A stretch of DNA of 17,577 nucleotides from the NCBI GenBank assembly GCA_905214325.1, contig CAJMLT010000031.1, positions 1 through 17,577 of the forward strand, given 5' to 3'. This DNA comes from an uncultured bacterium (GTDB taxonomy: Bacteria > Actinomycetota > Coriobacteriia > Coriobacteriales > Eggerthellaceae). A program made the translations under genes and the position numbers. The notes beneath the pieces are model-generated. The model had not been told where the DNA came from and made no database searches. It was given only the letters and a program-made list of their open reading frames with translations. Of the stretch, positions 8,001 to 16,039 are shown one piece after another. Positions within the stretch are counted from its first letter, which is position 1; each line of letters begins with the position of its first letter.

Positions 8001-9301
8001 TCAACCTGTTCGGCAACCGTCTGCGTCGGCGTGTTTTGCCAGCCCGTTTCGACCGGCGCAACACCGCCGGCCTTTTGGGCTTCTTCGAGTTTTTCCTTTT
8101 CGGTTTTCCCGCCCTTGTCGTAGTACATGTCTTTGAATGTCATGGAAATGGAGAACATGAGTTCGCCGCCCGGCGTGATGACGCCGGCGACGTTCACGCC
8201 GCCGGGAAACGACGGCACCCATACGCCGAACTTGCTGATGCCGGGGATCCACTCGGGGAGTTCGGCGTTGAAGCCGTCGTAGTGGTCTTCGTCGCTGTTC
8301 AGGCGCAGGCTGAACCGGTCGAGTTCTTCGTTGTCCGACCCGCGACGCGGTTTGGGGATGACGCCCTGTTCCACTTCCAGCTTGGCATCCACGCGGAAGC
8401 GGTTCGCGCGATCCACCCAGACATGCAGATGCAGGGGCTGGCCGATACCTAAGAACCACCGCGTTTGAGCGGGGTCGAAGTAAGGATGTGTGAAGGTTAC
8501 TTCGCCGGCGAATTTTCCGGAAGCGCCTTTGTAGAACGAGTTTGCAGATGTTGTGTCTACCGCAGCGGACAGCGCCGTTTTGCCGCTTGTGCCGTTTTCC
8601 AGATAGTTGCTGGTGCGGGGCTCGCCTGACCAGTAGTTCACTTCTATTTCCTTGTTGGCTCCATCGCACACCACCACGGCCTTCAGGGCGTGATCGATGG
8701 TGGCTTCCGTGGTACTGAGGAAGGTTTGCTTCATATATTGGATGTCGTAGCCATCCATCGTAAGGCAGCGCACGTAGGGTTTCCCGTCCGCCTCCTGTAG
8801 ATAGACGCCTGTCGCCTTGCCTCCGTAGAAACGCATCATGCCCGTTTCGAAGTCGCGGCAACCTTCTTTGGTTACGAACACCTTGCCGAAGAAGTCATGC
8901 CCCGTACCGCCTAAAAGGGAGCTTTCGGCCAGATTCGTGGCATCGAGAAGGGCAACGCCGAGATGGTCGGTGACCGCTTCGACCATGGCACCATCGCGTC
9001 CATCGGCAAGAGTCTGTACACGAACCGTAGCGCCTTCGACGAACCGATGTGAATCTGCGGCATCGAGTACCGTTACCGCCACCTGGTCGTAGGCGATGGT
9101 GATGAACTGGATCGAGGAAGAGGTCTGACCCGTAGCCATAGCTGCGAACTCTTTGGCCGTGGCCACCACCGCACCGCCGGATAGATAATCGATGAACAGG
9201 GTTGCGGCACCTGTGCCCAGTACGCCCAAAAAGGCACGCCGCGACATCACCGGTTTGGGCGTGTGGATTGAGGCGAGTCCATTCTTTTCTTCTTGAGACA
9301 T
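5075..9301 (-). CDS. Tat-exported giant protein of unknown function (1408 aa)
   Basis: No overall family is recognised. The N-terminus has a twin-arginine signal: MSRRAFLGVLG (19-29), then a hydrophobic stretch and AVVATA (44-49) as a likely cleavage or anchor region, so it is probably exported already folded. Residues about 72-125 look like a small regulatory-type beta domain (VAVTVLDAADSHRFVEGATV). Residues 475-630 are unusually aliphatic/aromatic and Gly-rich. Residues 1118-1180 resemble a PD40/WD40-like propeller blade (QLSPDGNLLFFTK, then ARFINGRFTDPFPLVDL). Residues 1228-1350 resemble a CARDB/Ig-like domain. The tail (1381-1408) is very acidic and lacks a sorting motif or membrane segment. 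The start codon lies 9 nt after the stop of the 2236-residue gene, with only a weak GAGAG/AGGAAG site, so translational coupling is likely. The propeller and CARDB calls are by resemblance only. Confidence 0.9.
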   Translation of the reverse strand: MSQEEKNGLASIHTPKPVMSRRAFLGVLGTGAATLFIDYLSGGAVVATAKEFAAMATGQTSSSIQFITIAYDQVAVTVLDAADSHRFVEGATVRVQTLADGRDGAMVEAVTDHLGVALLDATNLAESSLLGGTGHDFFGKVFVTKEGCRDFETGMMRFYGGKATGVYLQEADGKPYVRCLTMDGYDIQYMKQTFLSTTEATIDHALKAVVVCDGANKEIEVNYWSGEPRTSNYLENGTSGKTALSAAVDTTSANSFYKGASGKFAGEVTFTHPYFDPAQTRWFLGIGQPLHLHVWVDRANRFRVDAKLEVEQGVIPKPRRGSDNEELDRFSLRLNSDEDHYDGFNAELPEWIPGISKFGVWVPSFPGGVNVAGVITPGGELMFSISMTFKDMYYDKGGKTEKEKLEEAQKAGGVAPVETGWQNTPTQTVAEQVEEQWANWNNGIQRYREALDSQIKDPGGYNNNPFKGGRLKMGWSVSAGYTLLGKYAKELARWEGTANIFGKTVFSLQYSKLFMATIYPITVTFDLSASVMIKVGCTWALPEDAGLALNRIYLAKGGVTLPFKIYVALTVALGVAGVASVGVRGAGWLYINLYLQGGEETTGVGGEAGISVLVVAEIFIFHYEWELWSKSFKFGKDATAAALSAQDVSGQLACASFADLDNLFTPFTDDGMFEAAEFTLTPAQGEDAVSPLSDDDVDHEIAWECTYEPHTAGGGIQDVSAAAVILADDDSYRPQEERRIIANSYANSRIKFVYQNGAAVAAFRIVMVDFYHTQQVIRPRVSYIPISGSGDLSFGNPVVTNSRKNAGYIWLNTNEWDSDFASVDLTSQGWCWAAAVLYTDHNPLGVADSMANSKLVIRFAKHLMLGAGGLYDYEFEVTRPDYIKPGGGEGQYMAFNNLSLVQLPDNKVGFSCGYVTYNDPNDATPLGMGIISAVYSLDGDTVTIMPKHNEGTYNLNPFRVPSGYTVGMSSMDSVMAMPPNSKAPGYEEGVFDIVCTVQMKNAAGQIRRKIFFTNNDLYMRGMMWDQPRFVDPFAGEDYNFLGNFECWTRTVKGSSEGMTLGRFLGDVANQDPDESIVGKLLAYRYTAYGLETPPYGGRWPAVSPVEVGPADMAVDYGCFQLSPDGNLLFFTKTFNGDVPEGEVDQSAAISEVPPERHQICAARFINGRFTDPFPLVDLSYSPDSFQYVPRSYGSFGSDAYYFLYSHITDTTKGLSDTYMVKMPYLKRITLLGIFTAEPAISVGATLNLEITARNDGNVILAGFTVRFTGESGFSKDVRCDCSLESYITNAYDGVHSTKTTIEADLAAQSGVFYMGHTNTYKMQVETPADWPAGEHTISAVILEDSLETTTAELHAEWAEDETVAACALSYTDPDPIVFMCASADEADLRADAPAEGEESAHASDYTDE
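9158..9250 (-). other. twin-arginine signal peptide of the 1408-aa protein
   Basis: Residues 18-48: SRRAFLG matches the S/T-R-R-x-F-L-K/G Tat consensus with both arginines at 21-22, followed by a moderately hydrophobic, Gly/Ala-rich core (VLGTGAATLFIDYL) and a possible AxA site. An 18-residue N-extension precedes it. A restart at Met19 is possible but has no ribosome site. Confidence 0.8.
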
Positions 9302-9310
9302 CTCTCGAAC

Positions 9311-12300
9311 CTACTTCCTGCATCGCCTGCGGGCGACGCTCAAAACAATTAAGCTGATGCCGACCAACGCAAAGGCACTCACGAATGCGATTCCTGCGGT
9401 GTCTCCCGTTTTCGCAACGGATGCGTTAGGCGAAGGCGAGGAGGGGTCGTCGGGTGTTTCCGGCTGATCCGGAGTGTCCGGCTTGACGGGGTCTACAGGC
9501 GTGGTGGACTTGGTCCATTCCCCCGTGAACCGGGCATCGCCCGCCATGGGAAGGTGGACGGTGGAGCCGGGTAGATAATGGGCGCTTCCGAGATACCAAC
9601 CATCGAAGGTGTAGCCTTCGTAGGTGGCGACTTCGGGAAGAGTGAGTTCCGAGAGGGGATCGGCGACCAAGGGCGTAGGAGTGTTCCAGCCTGCGGGTAT
9701 GTCGCCCGTGACCGCGTAACTAACGTTGACGGGAGCGACGGGAACCTGTTCCCATCCGGCCACGAACTCAAGAGTGCCGTCTTCTTCCACGTCTTCAACG
9801 GTGTAGGCTTCTCCCGGCTGAAGAGTCCTGTCACCAATCGTCCAGCCGGTGAATTTCCATCCGTCATATTCCGGCACCTGTGGCATTATGACGTCTTCGC
9901 CTTCGAAGTAATACGGAATGGATTCGACGGGATCGACCCAGCCGTCAGGAGTGGCGCCGTATGACGCGTAGCTGACCACGACGTAGGGGGGCCATGCGAT
10001 AAGGTGAGCCGTGTACGTGCCCGAAGCGTAGGTCCCGTCCTCCTGTTTGGGGACGACGATAGACGTATACGAAGGCTCGAGGGTGGGTAGGAAACTGCCG
10101 TCGGGGGCAGTCCAGATGGCCACTCGGTAGTGAGCATCTTTGCCTGCCTGAGAAATAGTGGCATCGGCATTGATCGTGCCCGTATAGTCTTCGTTCACGG
10201 CTAGGGTGAGCGTTTGCGTCGGTGTTCCCTGAGGGGTGGGGATGTCGTTTCCGTCGGTTTTGGTTACGTTGAGAGCACCGTAGGTGGACGCGGCTGCACC
10301 ACCGTTCACCACCACCAAATCGAAGGTGATGACGGTGTCTTTCTGCCAATGTGCCACAAGGGTGATGCGGACCCGGCTGGCATCCTGCGCCAGGTCGGCG
10401 TAGGTCGTGCTGTCGAGCACCTGAGTATCGCCGTAGTACCAACCGAGGAAGCTATACCCATCACGCGAAGTGTGCGCGTCGGCTATAAGGTTTGCGCTGT
10501 TGTAGGCAAGATCGGTTTTGCCCGGCACGCCGATACCACCTGCGGCATCGTAATTCACCGAGTAGTTCGTTGCGGGGGTCCAGCGCGCACTGAGGGTGAT
10601 GCCTTCTGCATCGGGGTCGCCTGAAAGGCTGCCGTAGGTATCGGTTGACGTTATCAGCTTGTCACCGTAATACCAGCCGGCGAACACGTGCCCATCGCGT
10701 GTAGGCGAAGGCGCATTAAGGGAAGCGGTATCCCACGTGACGCGCAGCGGATCGATGGATGCCGCTCCGTTGGTTTGATAGGTTACCAGGTAGGTGTTGG
10801 GTACCCAGGTGGCCACCAGATTGAGGTCGGTGATGACGGGCTGCGTGAAGTCGTAGGCCGAACCTCCGGAAACGGCCCAACCGAAGAAGCGGTATCCGTC
10901 GCGTTCGGGATCGACGATCGGACGCTGAGCCTGATCGCCCGAGGTTACTTTCTGGTCGATAGGCGGCTGGCCCTTACCACCGGCAAGATCGAAGGTGACG
11001 GTATGCACGATGGGCTGGGCACGCTCCCATGAAGCAACGAGGATGATATCCGCCGTAACGGGGGTGGCAAAATCCCAGGTCGCACCGTTCAGGGTCCACC
11101 CTTTGAACACGAAGCCATCGCGAGAGGGGTCGGATACGGGTTTTGCGGCCGTCTTTCCCTTGGCGATATGTTGGCTTTCGTAGGAGCCGCTGCCGCCTCG
11201 GGTATCGAAGGAAACGGTGAACGTCTGAACCTCTTCGGTCCACGTGCCGGTCAGTACGACATCGCTGGCAGGTACGGTGAATTGCGTGCCACCGCCGTAT
11301 TTTGCGGAACCCGCATACCAGCCGTCGAACGTCCAGCCCTGCGCCACCTGTTCGTCGAGGGTGATAACATCCCCCGGATGGAACAAGTGATCGAAGCGGG
11401 GCAGCTCCCAACCCTCCGGTGCGTCGCCGGTTATCGCGAAGCTCACCTTGACGGTGGCCTGTTCGTGCCAGTGGGCGGTGAGTGTTATGTCCTCATAGAC
11501 GGGCGTATCGAAAGCGTAGGGGCTTTGTTGCTCCCCTGCGAACCAACCCAGGAATTGATATCCCTCACGCGTCGGTGCCGGCTGTGGATTGACGGCAGCG
11601 CTACCCTCTTCCACCGTTTGTGCGGGCACCGCACTTCCACCTGCACTGTCGAAGGTGACGGTATGCATCGTCACCTGCGGCTTGGACCAATGGGCTATCA
11701 GGTTCAGGGAGCGTACCGTGTCGCTTTTCGCAAGGCTTGCGTAGGTGGTGCTTGCTTCCACCTTCGTGGAACCGACGAACCAACCATCGAAGTGATAGGT
11801 ACCGTAGGTGGGCTCGTTGGCCGACATCAATCCGGACTCGCTCCAGGTCACCGTTTTACTCTGGTCGCCCATGAGCAAGCCGCCGGCGGCATCGTAGAAC
11901 ACCGTATAGGCGTTGTCGGTCCAGTGGGCCACAAACGAAACGCCGCCTTCGGGCATGGTCTGTGTGGCGAAATCCCACTGCTCGCCCTCGGTGGTATACC
12001 AGCCTTCGAAGGTCGATCCGGCTTTGACGGGCTGTGTCGGCTCGGCGATAAGCTGGCCGAAGGGAACGGTTGAGGTAAAGGGTGCGGAACCGTTGTCGGG
12101 GTCGAACGTGGCATCGTAGCTTGCCGGTTTGAAGGTTGCGGTGTAGGTTGCGGCTACGTTGAGACCTTCCACCTTGGACGGCACGAACGTGGCTTCTTCG
12201 GAAACGACGCTTTCGGCGGTATCGATCCAGCTGACGAATGCGTGTCCGGGGGCAGGGGTGGCCGTGGAGCCGGTCGCTTCACCGCTTGCGGGAGCCAATG

Positions 12301-15300
12301 TTTCGCTCGTGGGGGAAACCGATCCCATGGAATCATCGGCCGACCCATACCCGATCACCACCATGTCGCCTTCCAACCAAACGGCGTGCAGCACAACCGT
12401 GGCATCGTCATTCTCGGTCAAATCCGCAACGAAGGAGTTGTCCGCGTAGTCCGGCGTCGTCGAGTGACCGTCAAGCGCCCACCCCGCAAAGGTGTAACCC
12501 GGACGGGTGTAGGTGTTTTTGGAAAGACGAACAGGGCCGGCGCCGTAGGTTAGCGATTGATCCGCCATGGGTTCGCCCACGCCGCCATTGGCATCGAACG
12601 CCACGGTATAGGTGTTCTCGGCAAAGGTGGCCACATAGGTTGCGCTTACATGGAGGCCACCTATCTTGACCGGTTTGAATTCGGGCGAAGTGCCCACCGT
12701 TCCACCTTCGGTGTTCGTCCATCTGGCGAAGTGGGATCCTTCGTATGCCGTGGCCGTGGAGCCTTTGACTTCGCCGGTGGCAGGCGCCAGGGTCTCGCTT
12801 TCAGACGACACATCGCCGCTGGGACCGGCGATGTAGGTGATGGTGATATCGGCAGCTTCGGTCCACTTGGCGTAAAGGTCGAGATCGGCATCGGGCATTC
12901 CGTTGCTCAGGGTCCACTCGCTTCCGGGGGTGCACGCAGGGTCGGAATACCAGCCTTCGAACGTGAAGCCGGCGGCATAGGGCTCTGCGGGCAGGGGAAC
13001 CGCGCAGTCGTAGAGCACGCCGTCTAAGTGCGCGGGTTCGCTGCCATGACCGTTGGCATGGTAGGTGACACCGTGGGCGTTTCGCGCATAGCGGACGGTG
13101 ATGACGGTGGAGCCATCGGCGGCGATGGGTGCCTGATCGAAGGCCTGAGCGGTAAAGCCCTTATAGGTTTTAGTGACGGCGGCCGTGTCGGTACCCGTGG
13201 TACCCGTTTTGTTCTCCGATTCGACTTCGGGATCGCTCCAGGTACCGTTGGCGTTCTGCATCACGTGATCCACGCGGTAGGCGGTATCTTCGGCTGGCTT
13301 GAATATTGCGCTGAAGTTTTCATCTTCGGTAAACCCACCGCTTCGCTCAGGAACGAAGGTCGCGTTCGTCGACACGGATGCACCTGCGCCATCGGTCCAT
13401 TTTTCGAACGTATAGCCCTGCGCGGCGGTGGCGGTGGATCCTTTTGGTTCACCCGTCTTGGACACGACGCTTTCTGATGCAGGGGAGACGGTGCCCCATG
13501 CCACATTATTGCTCTCGTATGTCAGCGTTACCTTGCTGGCTTCGGCCCATACCGCATAAAGGGCAACGGTGGCGCCGTTTTCAGCCGACAGATTGGTTAC
13601 CTCTTGGGCATCCGTGTAATCCGCCGTGGTGTCCGACGCGTCGATCGACCAACCCATGAAGACGAATCCGTCGTTGGTGTAGGTGTTGTTCGAAAGCGTT
13701 GCTTTGGCATCGTAGGTCATGGGCTGGCTTGCCATGGGCTCACCTGTGCCACCGTTCGCATGGAAGGTAACGGTGTAGGTGTTGGGCTCGAAGTTGGCTT
13801 TGAATGTTGTGTCATCGTAGATGCCGGAAGCTTTAGCGGAGGCGTTTACCTGCGCAGGTGTAAGCGTGGGATCCGGATGGGTGATTTCACCGATTGTCCA
13901 ACCTGTGAAGTGATATCCCGTTTTCGGGGTGGCTGTGGAGCCGACGGCCGAACCCGTTGCCGGCGCCACGCTTTCGGAGGCGGGTGTGGTAATGCCACCC
14001 GGTCCCGCCTCATAGGTGATGGTGGCGTCGACGCTTTCGGTCCAGACGGCATACAGAGTAACGAGCGCCTGATCTTCGGTGGACAGATTGATGACGTCCT
14101 GACCGTCTTTGTACGTAGCGGCCGTGGCGCGAGGGTCGGTTGACCAGCCTTGGAAGGTGTAACCGGCGCGGGTGTAGGTGTTCATCGGTAAGGTAGCCCA
14201 TTCATCGTAGGTCATAGCGCGCGAATCCATTGTGGATCCGGTGCCGCCATTGCCATCGAACGTCACCGTGAAGGCGTTTGGTTTGAAGTTGGCCACATAG
14301 GTGGCTGCCACATACGCGCCGTCTTCTTTCGAAGGGATGAACGCAGGTGTATCCGAGACGGGCGTGAGTTCGGGGTCCGTTGCATCGGTCCACTTCACGA
14401 AATGATACCCCGTAGACGGTGTGGCCACCGACCCTGTGGCTGTACCCGTGGAAGGGGAGAGCGATTCGCTGTTCGGGGTTACGGTGCCGCCGTTGCCCGC
14501 TATGTAGTTGATGGTTACCTTGGCCGCTTCGGTCCACTTCGCGTAAAGGGTCATGTCGCCGGTAATGCCGTCGTCGATGGTGGTGACGGCATCTCCGGAG
14601 AAATCGGCACGGGGATACCAGCCGCCGAACGTGTACCCCTTGCGGGCGGGGGCAACCAGATCGACCGGCGCATCTCCCAGCTTGTGTGTGGTGGGGTTGG
14701 TCTCTCCTTCGGGCAGCGCACCGCCATCGAGGACGTAGGTGATGGTGTGGCTTGCGGTGTCGGTGGTGATTTTGCCGTCATGGACGAACACATCGAAGGT
14801 GGTTGGGGCGCTGCAGAAATCCGAGTACAGTTCGATGCTCCGATCTTCGGATAACGTCGTGTTCGATTGTTCGTTGAAGACGCTCAACGTATAGGCTCCG
14901 TCGGCGACACCTGCTGCGGAGAGGTCGACCGTGCCTGCGCCTGAGGTATCAACGTTCGAGATCTTTCCGTAATAGGCTACAACGCCCGCCGTGTTCGTGA
15001 ATAAAGCCGAAACGGTTTGGGCTTTGTCCGCTTCCGCGGTGGTCGCATTCGAGTAGTCCAGTTTCAGAGTATCGGCGAAGCCGGTGGCCGCCGGATCGTC
15101 GGCGGCTTGTTTGACGTTCATAGTAAGGGAATCCGACTCGATGGTGTATTTATAGACGGGATTGAGACTTGCTTTGGGCATTGCGGTTACCTCGACCATG
15201 CCCGCACCCACCGTGGCGAGTGTCTTGCCACGCGCGGCAGACGCAACCGAGGTATAAACCACATCGGACAGATCAACGCCGGCACCCGCCCGTACGGCAC

Positions 15301-16021
15301 GCTGGTTGTGGATGTAATCCGAGGAATCCTTCGAACCATACGGATCCGCCAAAACCATCTTGGTTTGACCGTTTGTCGTGTCGGCGGAAAGGGTGCGTGT
15401 CCACCAAGTGGTATCCGACACTTCGCCCGTGGCTTCGTCGAGTCCCAAGGGAACGAGTTCCTGGTCCAACAGGTTCAGCTCCTCATCCTGTGAAAGGAGC
15501 CAGAGCGGTTGCGAGGTCACAGAGACATCGGAGAGATCGCGGTTGACGACGATAGCGCGTTCCAGCGAACCGGAGGCGCTGCTTTGGAGATAACCGGCAA
15601 GGTAGCGCTGGACGGTGGAATCGCTGTATTCCGTGGGAGTCGAACCCCATCGAGACGCATAGTACCAGCCCGTTTTGCCGGGAGCACCATAGTATTGGGC
15701 TCCGGAGAAATCGGTGGGGGCGCCAACGCGATAGGAGAGATCGGTCAGAGAGGTTTTCGATAGCAGCGTAACCGTGCCTTCGGGCGTGCCGGGATTGAGC
15801 CCGGTCGTGCCGTCTCCCACGACATACCATTCCTGACCCGCCCACACCATCGTGGGGGCGTTCGCCTTGTTGGTTTGCGGAAGAACCGCTCCGGATTGCA
15901 TACGGATGGTATCGGCGAACGCCTGTGACGGAGTGGTCGTCGTTGCGAACAACGCTGTCAAGGCGAATAGAAAACCGACCAGCAGTGCTGCGATGGTCTT
16001 CTTTGGATGGTCATAATGCAT
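9311..16021 (-). CDS. giant sortase-type cell-wall-anchored repeat protein (2236 aa)
   Basis: Sec signal at 1-36 (KK at 7-8, hydrophobic 9-28, likely cut after AFA), then a DUF6273-like head (41-275; WYVVGDG, PLWLLS, WWTRTL) and a beta-rich linker to about 425. Residues 427-2171 hold about 20 beta modules: Listeria-Bacteroides/InlB-B-like units (hallmark GYTFxGW...LYAxW), divergent units (SES..PATG..GSTAT...W), one MucBP-like unit (914-980) and three SHIRT-like units (xxVTGDxPxGW). A Pro/Asp linker (2172-2200) precedes VAKTGD, a membrane helix and RRRCRK. Such modules form long stiff surface stalks; the head presumably faces outward. The start ATG is preceded by AAAAGGG at 6 nt. It is the first gene of a two-gene operon. 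The ligand is unknown; it may be an adhesin. Confidence 0.93.
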   Translation of the reverse strand: MHYDHPKKTIAALLVGFLFALTALFATTTTPSQAFADTIRMQSGAVLPQTNKANAPTMVWAGQEWYVVGDGTTGLNPGTPEGTVTLLSKTSLTDLSYRVGAPTDFSGAQYYGAPGKTGWYYASRWGSTPTEYSDSTVQRYLAGYLQSSASGSLERAIVVNRDLSDVSVTSQPLWLLSQDEELNLLDQELVPLGLDEATGEVSDTTWWTRTLSADTTNGQTKMVLADPYGSKDSSDYIHNQRAVRAGAGVDLSDVVYTSVASAARGKTLATVGAGMVEVTAMPKASLNPVYKYTIESDSLTMNVKQAADDPAATGFADTLKLDYSNATTAEADKAQTVSALFTNTAGVVAYYGKISNVDTSGAGTVDLSAAGVADGAYTLSVFNEQSNTTLSEDRSIELYSDFCSAPTTFDVFVHDGKITTDTASHTITYVLDGGALPEGETNPTTHKLGDAPVDLVAPARKGYTFGGWYPRADFSGDAVTTIDDGITGDMTLYAKWTEAAKVTINYIAGNGGTVTPNSESLSPSTGTATGSVATPSTGYHFVKWTDATDPELTPVSDTPAFIPSKEDGAYVAATYVANFKPNAFTVTFDGNGGTGSTMDSRAMTYDEWATLPMNTYTRAGYTFQGWSTDPRATAATYKDGQDVINLSTEDQALVTLYAVWTESVDATITYEAGPGGITTPASESVAPATGSAVGSTATPKTGYHFTGWTIGEITHPDPTLTPAQVNASAKASGIYDDTTFKANFEPNTYTVTFHANGGTGEPMASQPMTYDAKATLSNNTYTNDGFVFMGWSIDASDTTADYTDAQEVTNLSAENGATVALYAVWAEASKVTLTYESNNVAWGTVSPASESVVSKTGEPKGSTATAAQGYTFEKWTDGAGASVSTNATFVPERSGGFTEDENFSAIFKPAEDTAYRVDHVMQNANGTWSDPEVESENKTGTTGTDTAAVTKTYKGFTAQAFDQAPIAADGSTVITVRYARNAHGVTYHANGHGSEPAHLDGVLYDCAVPLPAEPYAAGFTFEGWYSDPACTPGSEWTLSNGMPDADLDLYAKWTEAADITITYIAGPSGDVSSESETLAPATGEVKGSTATAYEGSHFARWTNTEGGTVGTSPEFKPVKIGGLHVSATYVATFAENTYTVAFDANGGVGEPMADQSLTYGAGPVRLSKNTYTRPGYTFAGWALDGHSTTPDYADNSFVADLTENDDATVVLHAVWLEGDMVVIGYGSADDSMGSVSPTSETLAPASGEATGSTATPAPGHAFVSWIDTAESVVSEEATFVPSKVEGLNVAATYTATFKPASYDATFDPDNGSAPFTSTVPFGQLIAEPTQPVKAGSTFEGWYTTEGEQWDFATQTMPEGGVSFVAHWTDNAYTVFYDAAGGLLMGDQSKTVTWSESGLMSANEPTYGTYHFDGWFVGSTKVEASTTYASLAKSDTVRSLNLIAHWSKPQVTMHTVTFDSAGGSAVPAQTVEEGSAAVNPQPAPTREGYQFLGWFAGEQQSPYAFDTPVYEDITLTAHWHEQATVKVSFAITGDAPEGWELPRFDHLFHPGDVITLDEQVAQGWTFDGWYAGSAKYGGGTQFTVPASDVVLTGTWTEEVQTFTVSFDTRGGSGSYESQHIAKGKTAAKPVSDPSRDGFVFKGWTLNGATWDFATPVTADIILVASWERAQPIVHTVTFDLAGGKGQPPIDQKVTSGDQAQRPIVDPERDGYRFFGWAVSGGSAYDFTQPVITDLNLVATWVPNTYLVTYQTNGAASIDPLRVTWDTASLNAPSPTRDGHVFAGWYYGDKLITSTDTYGSLSGDPDAEGITLSARWTPATNYSVNYDAAGGIGVPGKTDLAYNSANLIADAHTSRDGYSFLGWYYGDTQVLDSTTYADLAQDASRVRITLVAHWQKDTVITFDLVVVNGGAAASTYGALNVTKTDGNDIPTPQGTPTQTLTLAVNEDYTGTINADATISQAGKDAHYRVAIWTAPDGSFLPTLEPSYTSIVVPKQEDGTYASGTYTAHLIAWPPYVVVSYASYGATPDGWVDPVESIPYYFEGEDVIMPQVPEYDGWKFTGWTIGDRTLQPGEAYTVEDVEEDGTLEFVAGWEQVPVAPVNVSYAVTGDIPAGWNTPTPLVADPLSELTLPEVATYEGYTFDGWYLGSAHYLPGSTVHLPMAGDARFTGEWTKSTTPVDPVKPDTPDQPETPDDPSSPSPNASVAKTGDTAGIAFVSAFALVGISLIVLSVARRRCRK
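9314..9418 (-). other. cell-wall sorting signal (non-canonical VAKTGD)
   Basis: Residues 2202-2236: VAKTGD, a hydrophobic helix of about 22 residues (AGIAFVSAFALVGISLIVLS) and a positive tail RRRCRK. The architecture is exactly that of a sortase substrate, but the LP of LPxTG is replaced by VA. Class Coriobacteriia often use xAKTGD-type signals, as remembered from the group rather than checked here. Confidence 0.8.
9509..9982 (-). repeat. two tandem SHIRT-like modules next to the wall anchor
   Basis: Residues 2014-2091 and 2098-2171 share the pattern SYxxxGxxPxGW ... YxGWxFxGW ... PGxxxxV ... GxWE/T. A third copy sits apart at 1524-1597 (plus 11231-11452). The assignment to the SHIRT fold is by pattern; they could be a related unnamed module. 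Confidence 0.5.
10343..11224 (-). repeat. four consecutive InlB-B/Listeria-Bacteroides repeats
   Basis: Residues 1600-1893 contain four units of about 70-76 residues, each opening with TVxFDxxGG or an equivalent strand, and containing RDGxxFxGW and ending in an LVAxW-type strand. The last two share an extra YYGDxxxxSTxTYxxL insertion, marking them as a closely related pair. Confidence 0.85.
11468..12121 (-). repeat. three consecutive InlB-B/Listeria-Bacteroides repeats
   Basis: Residues 1301-1518 hold three units (1301-1368, 1371-1446, 1452-1518), each ending in a VAHW, IAHW or TAHW strand. The middle one carries the same long STTYASL insertion seen in the two units near 10343, suggesting copying between blocks. 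Confidence 0.85.
12125..14521 (-). repeat. alternating two-type repeat block (B-A units, about 165 aa period)
   Basis: Residues 501-1299 alternate a divergent module B (ITY.AG..G...SES..PATG...GSTAT...GYxFxxW....F) with a Listeria-Bacteroides module A (YTVTFxANGGxGEPMxxQ...NTYTxxGYxFxGW...LYAVW). B copies: 501-580, 666-746, 831-909, 1058-1136, 1220-1299. A copies: 583-661, 748-826, 984-1054, 1138-1216. The MucBP-like unit (914-980) interrupts the alternation. DNA stretches 12855-12878 and 14526-14549 match at 23 of 24 positions. Confidence 0.8.
15197..15901 (-). other. DUF6273-like head domain of the wall protein
   Basis: Residues about 41-275 follow the known DUF6273 order: WYVVGDG strand, a TVTLLSK strand, a variable loop, a helix with QRYLAGYLQ, PLWLLSQDE, the WWTRTL signature, then NQRAVRAGAGVDLSDVVYTS. 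The domain is of unknown function and is usually found on secreted proteins. Family assigned from memory of the pattern, not from a search. Confidence 0.55.
15914..16021 (-). other. Sec signal peptide of the wall protein
   Basis: Residues 1-36: a basic start with KK at 7-8, a core TIAALLVGFLFALTALFA, and a cleavage site expected after SQAFA. Confidence 0.85.
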
Positions 16022-16039
16022 GCGCGGCCCTTTTGGCTG

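Noticed and set aside
9578..15763. Many long open frames on the plus strand opposite the giant wall-protein gene (for example 11168-12073, 301 codons)
   Set aside because: They are antisense shadows of a G+C-rich repeat gene: no ribosome sites, Arg/Gly/His-rich nonsense products, and clear protein domains on the other strand.
9311..16021. Regular repeats at 200-500 bp spacing that could suggest a CRISPR array or tandem DNA repeat
   Set aside because: The repeats are protein-level beta modules in one continuous frame, diverged at the DNA level, with no short identical direct repeats and unique spacers.
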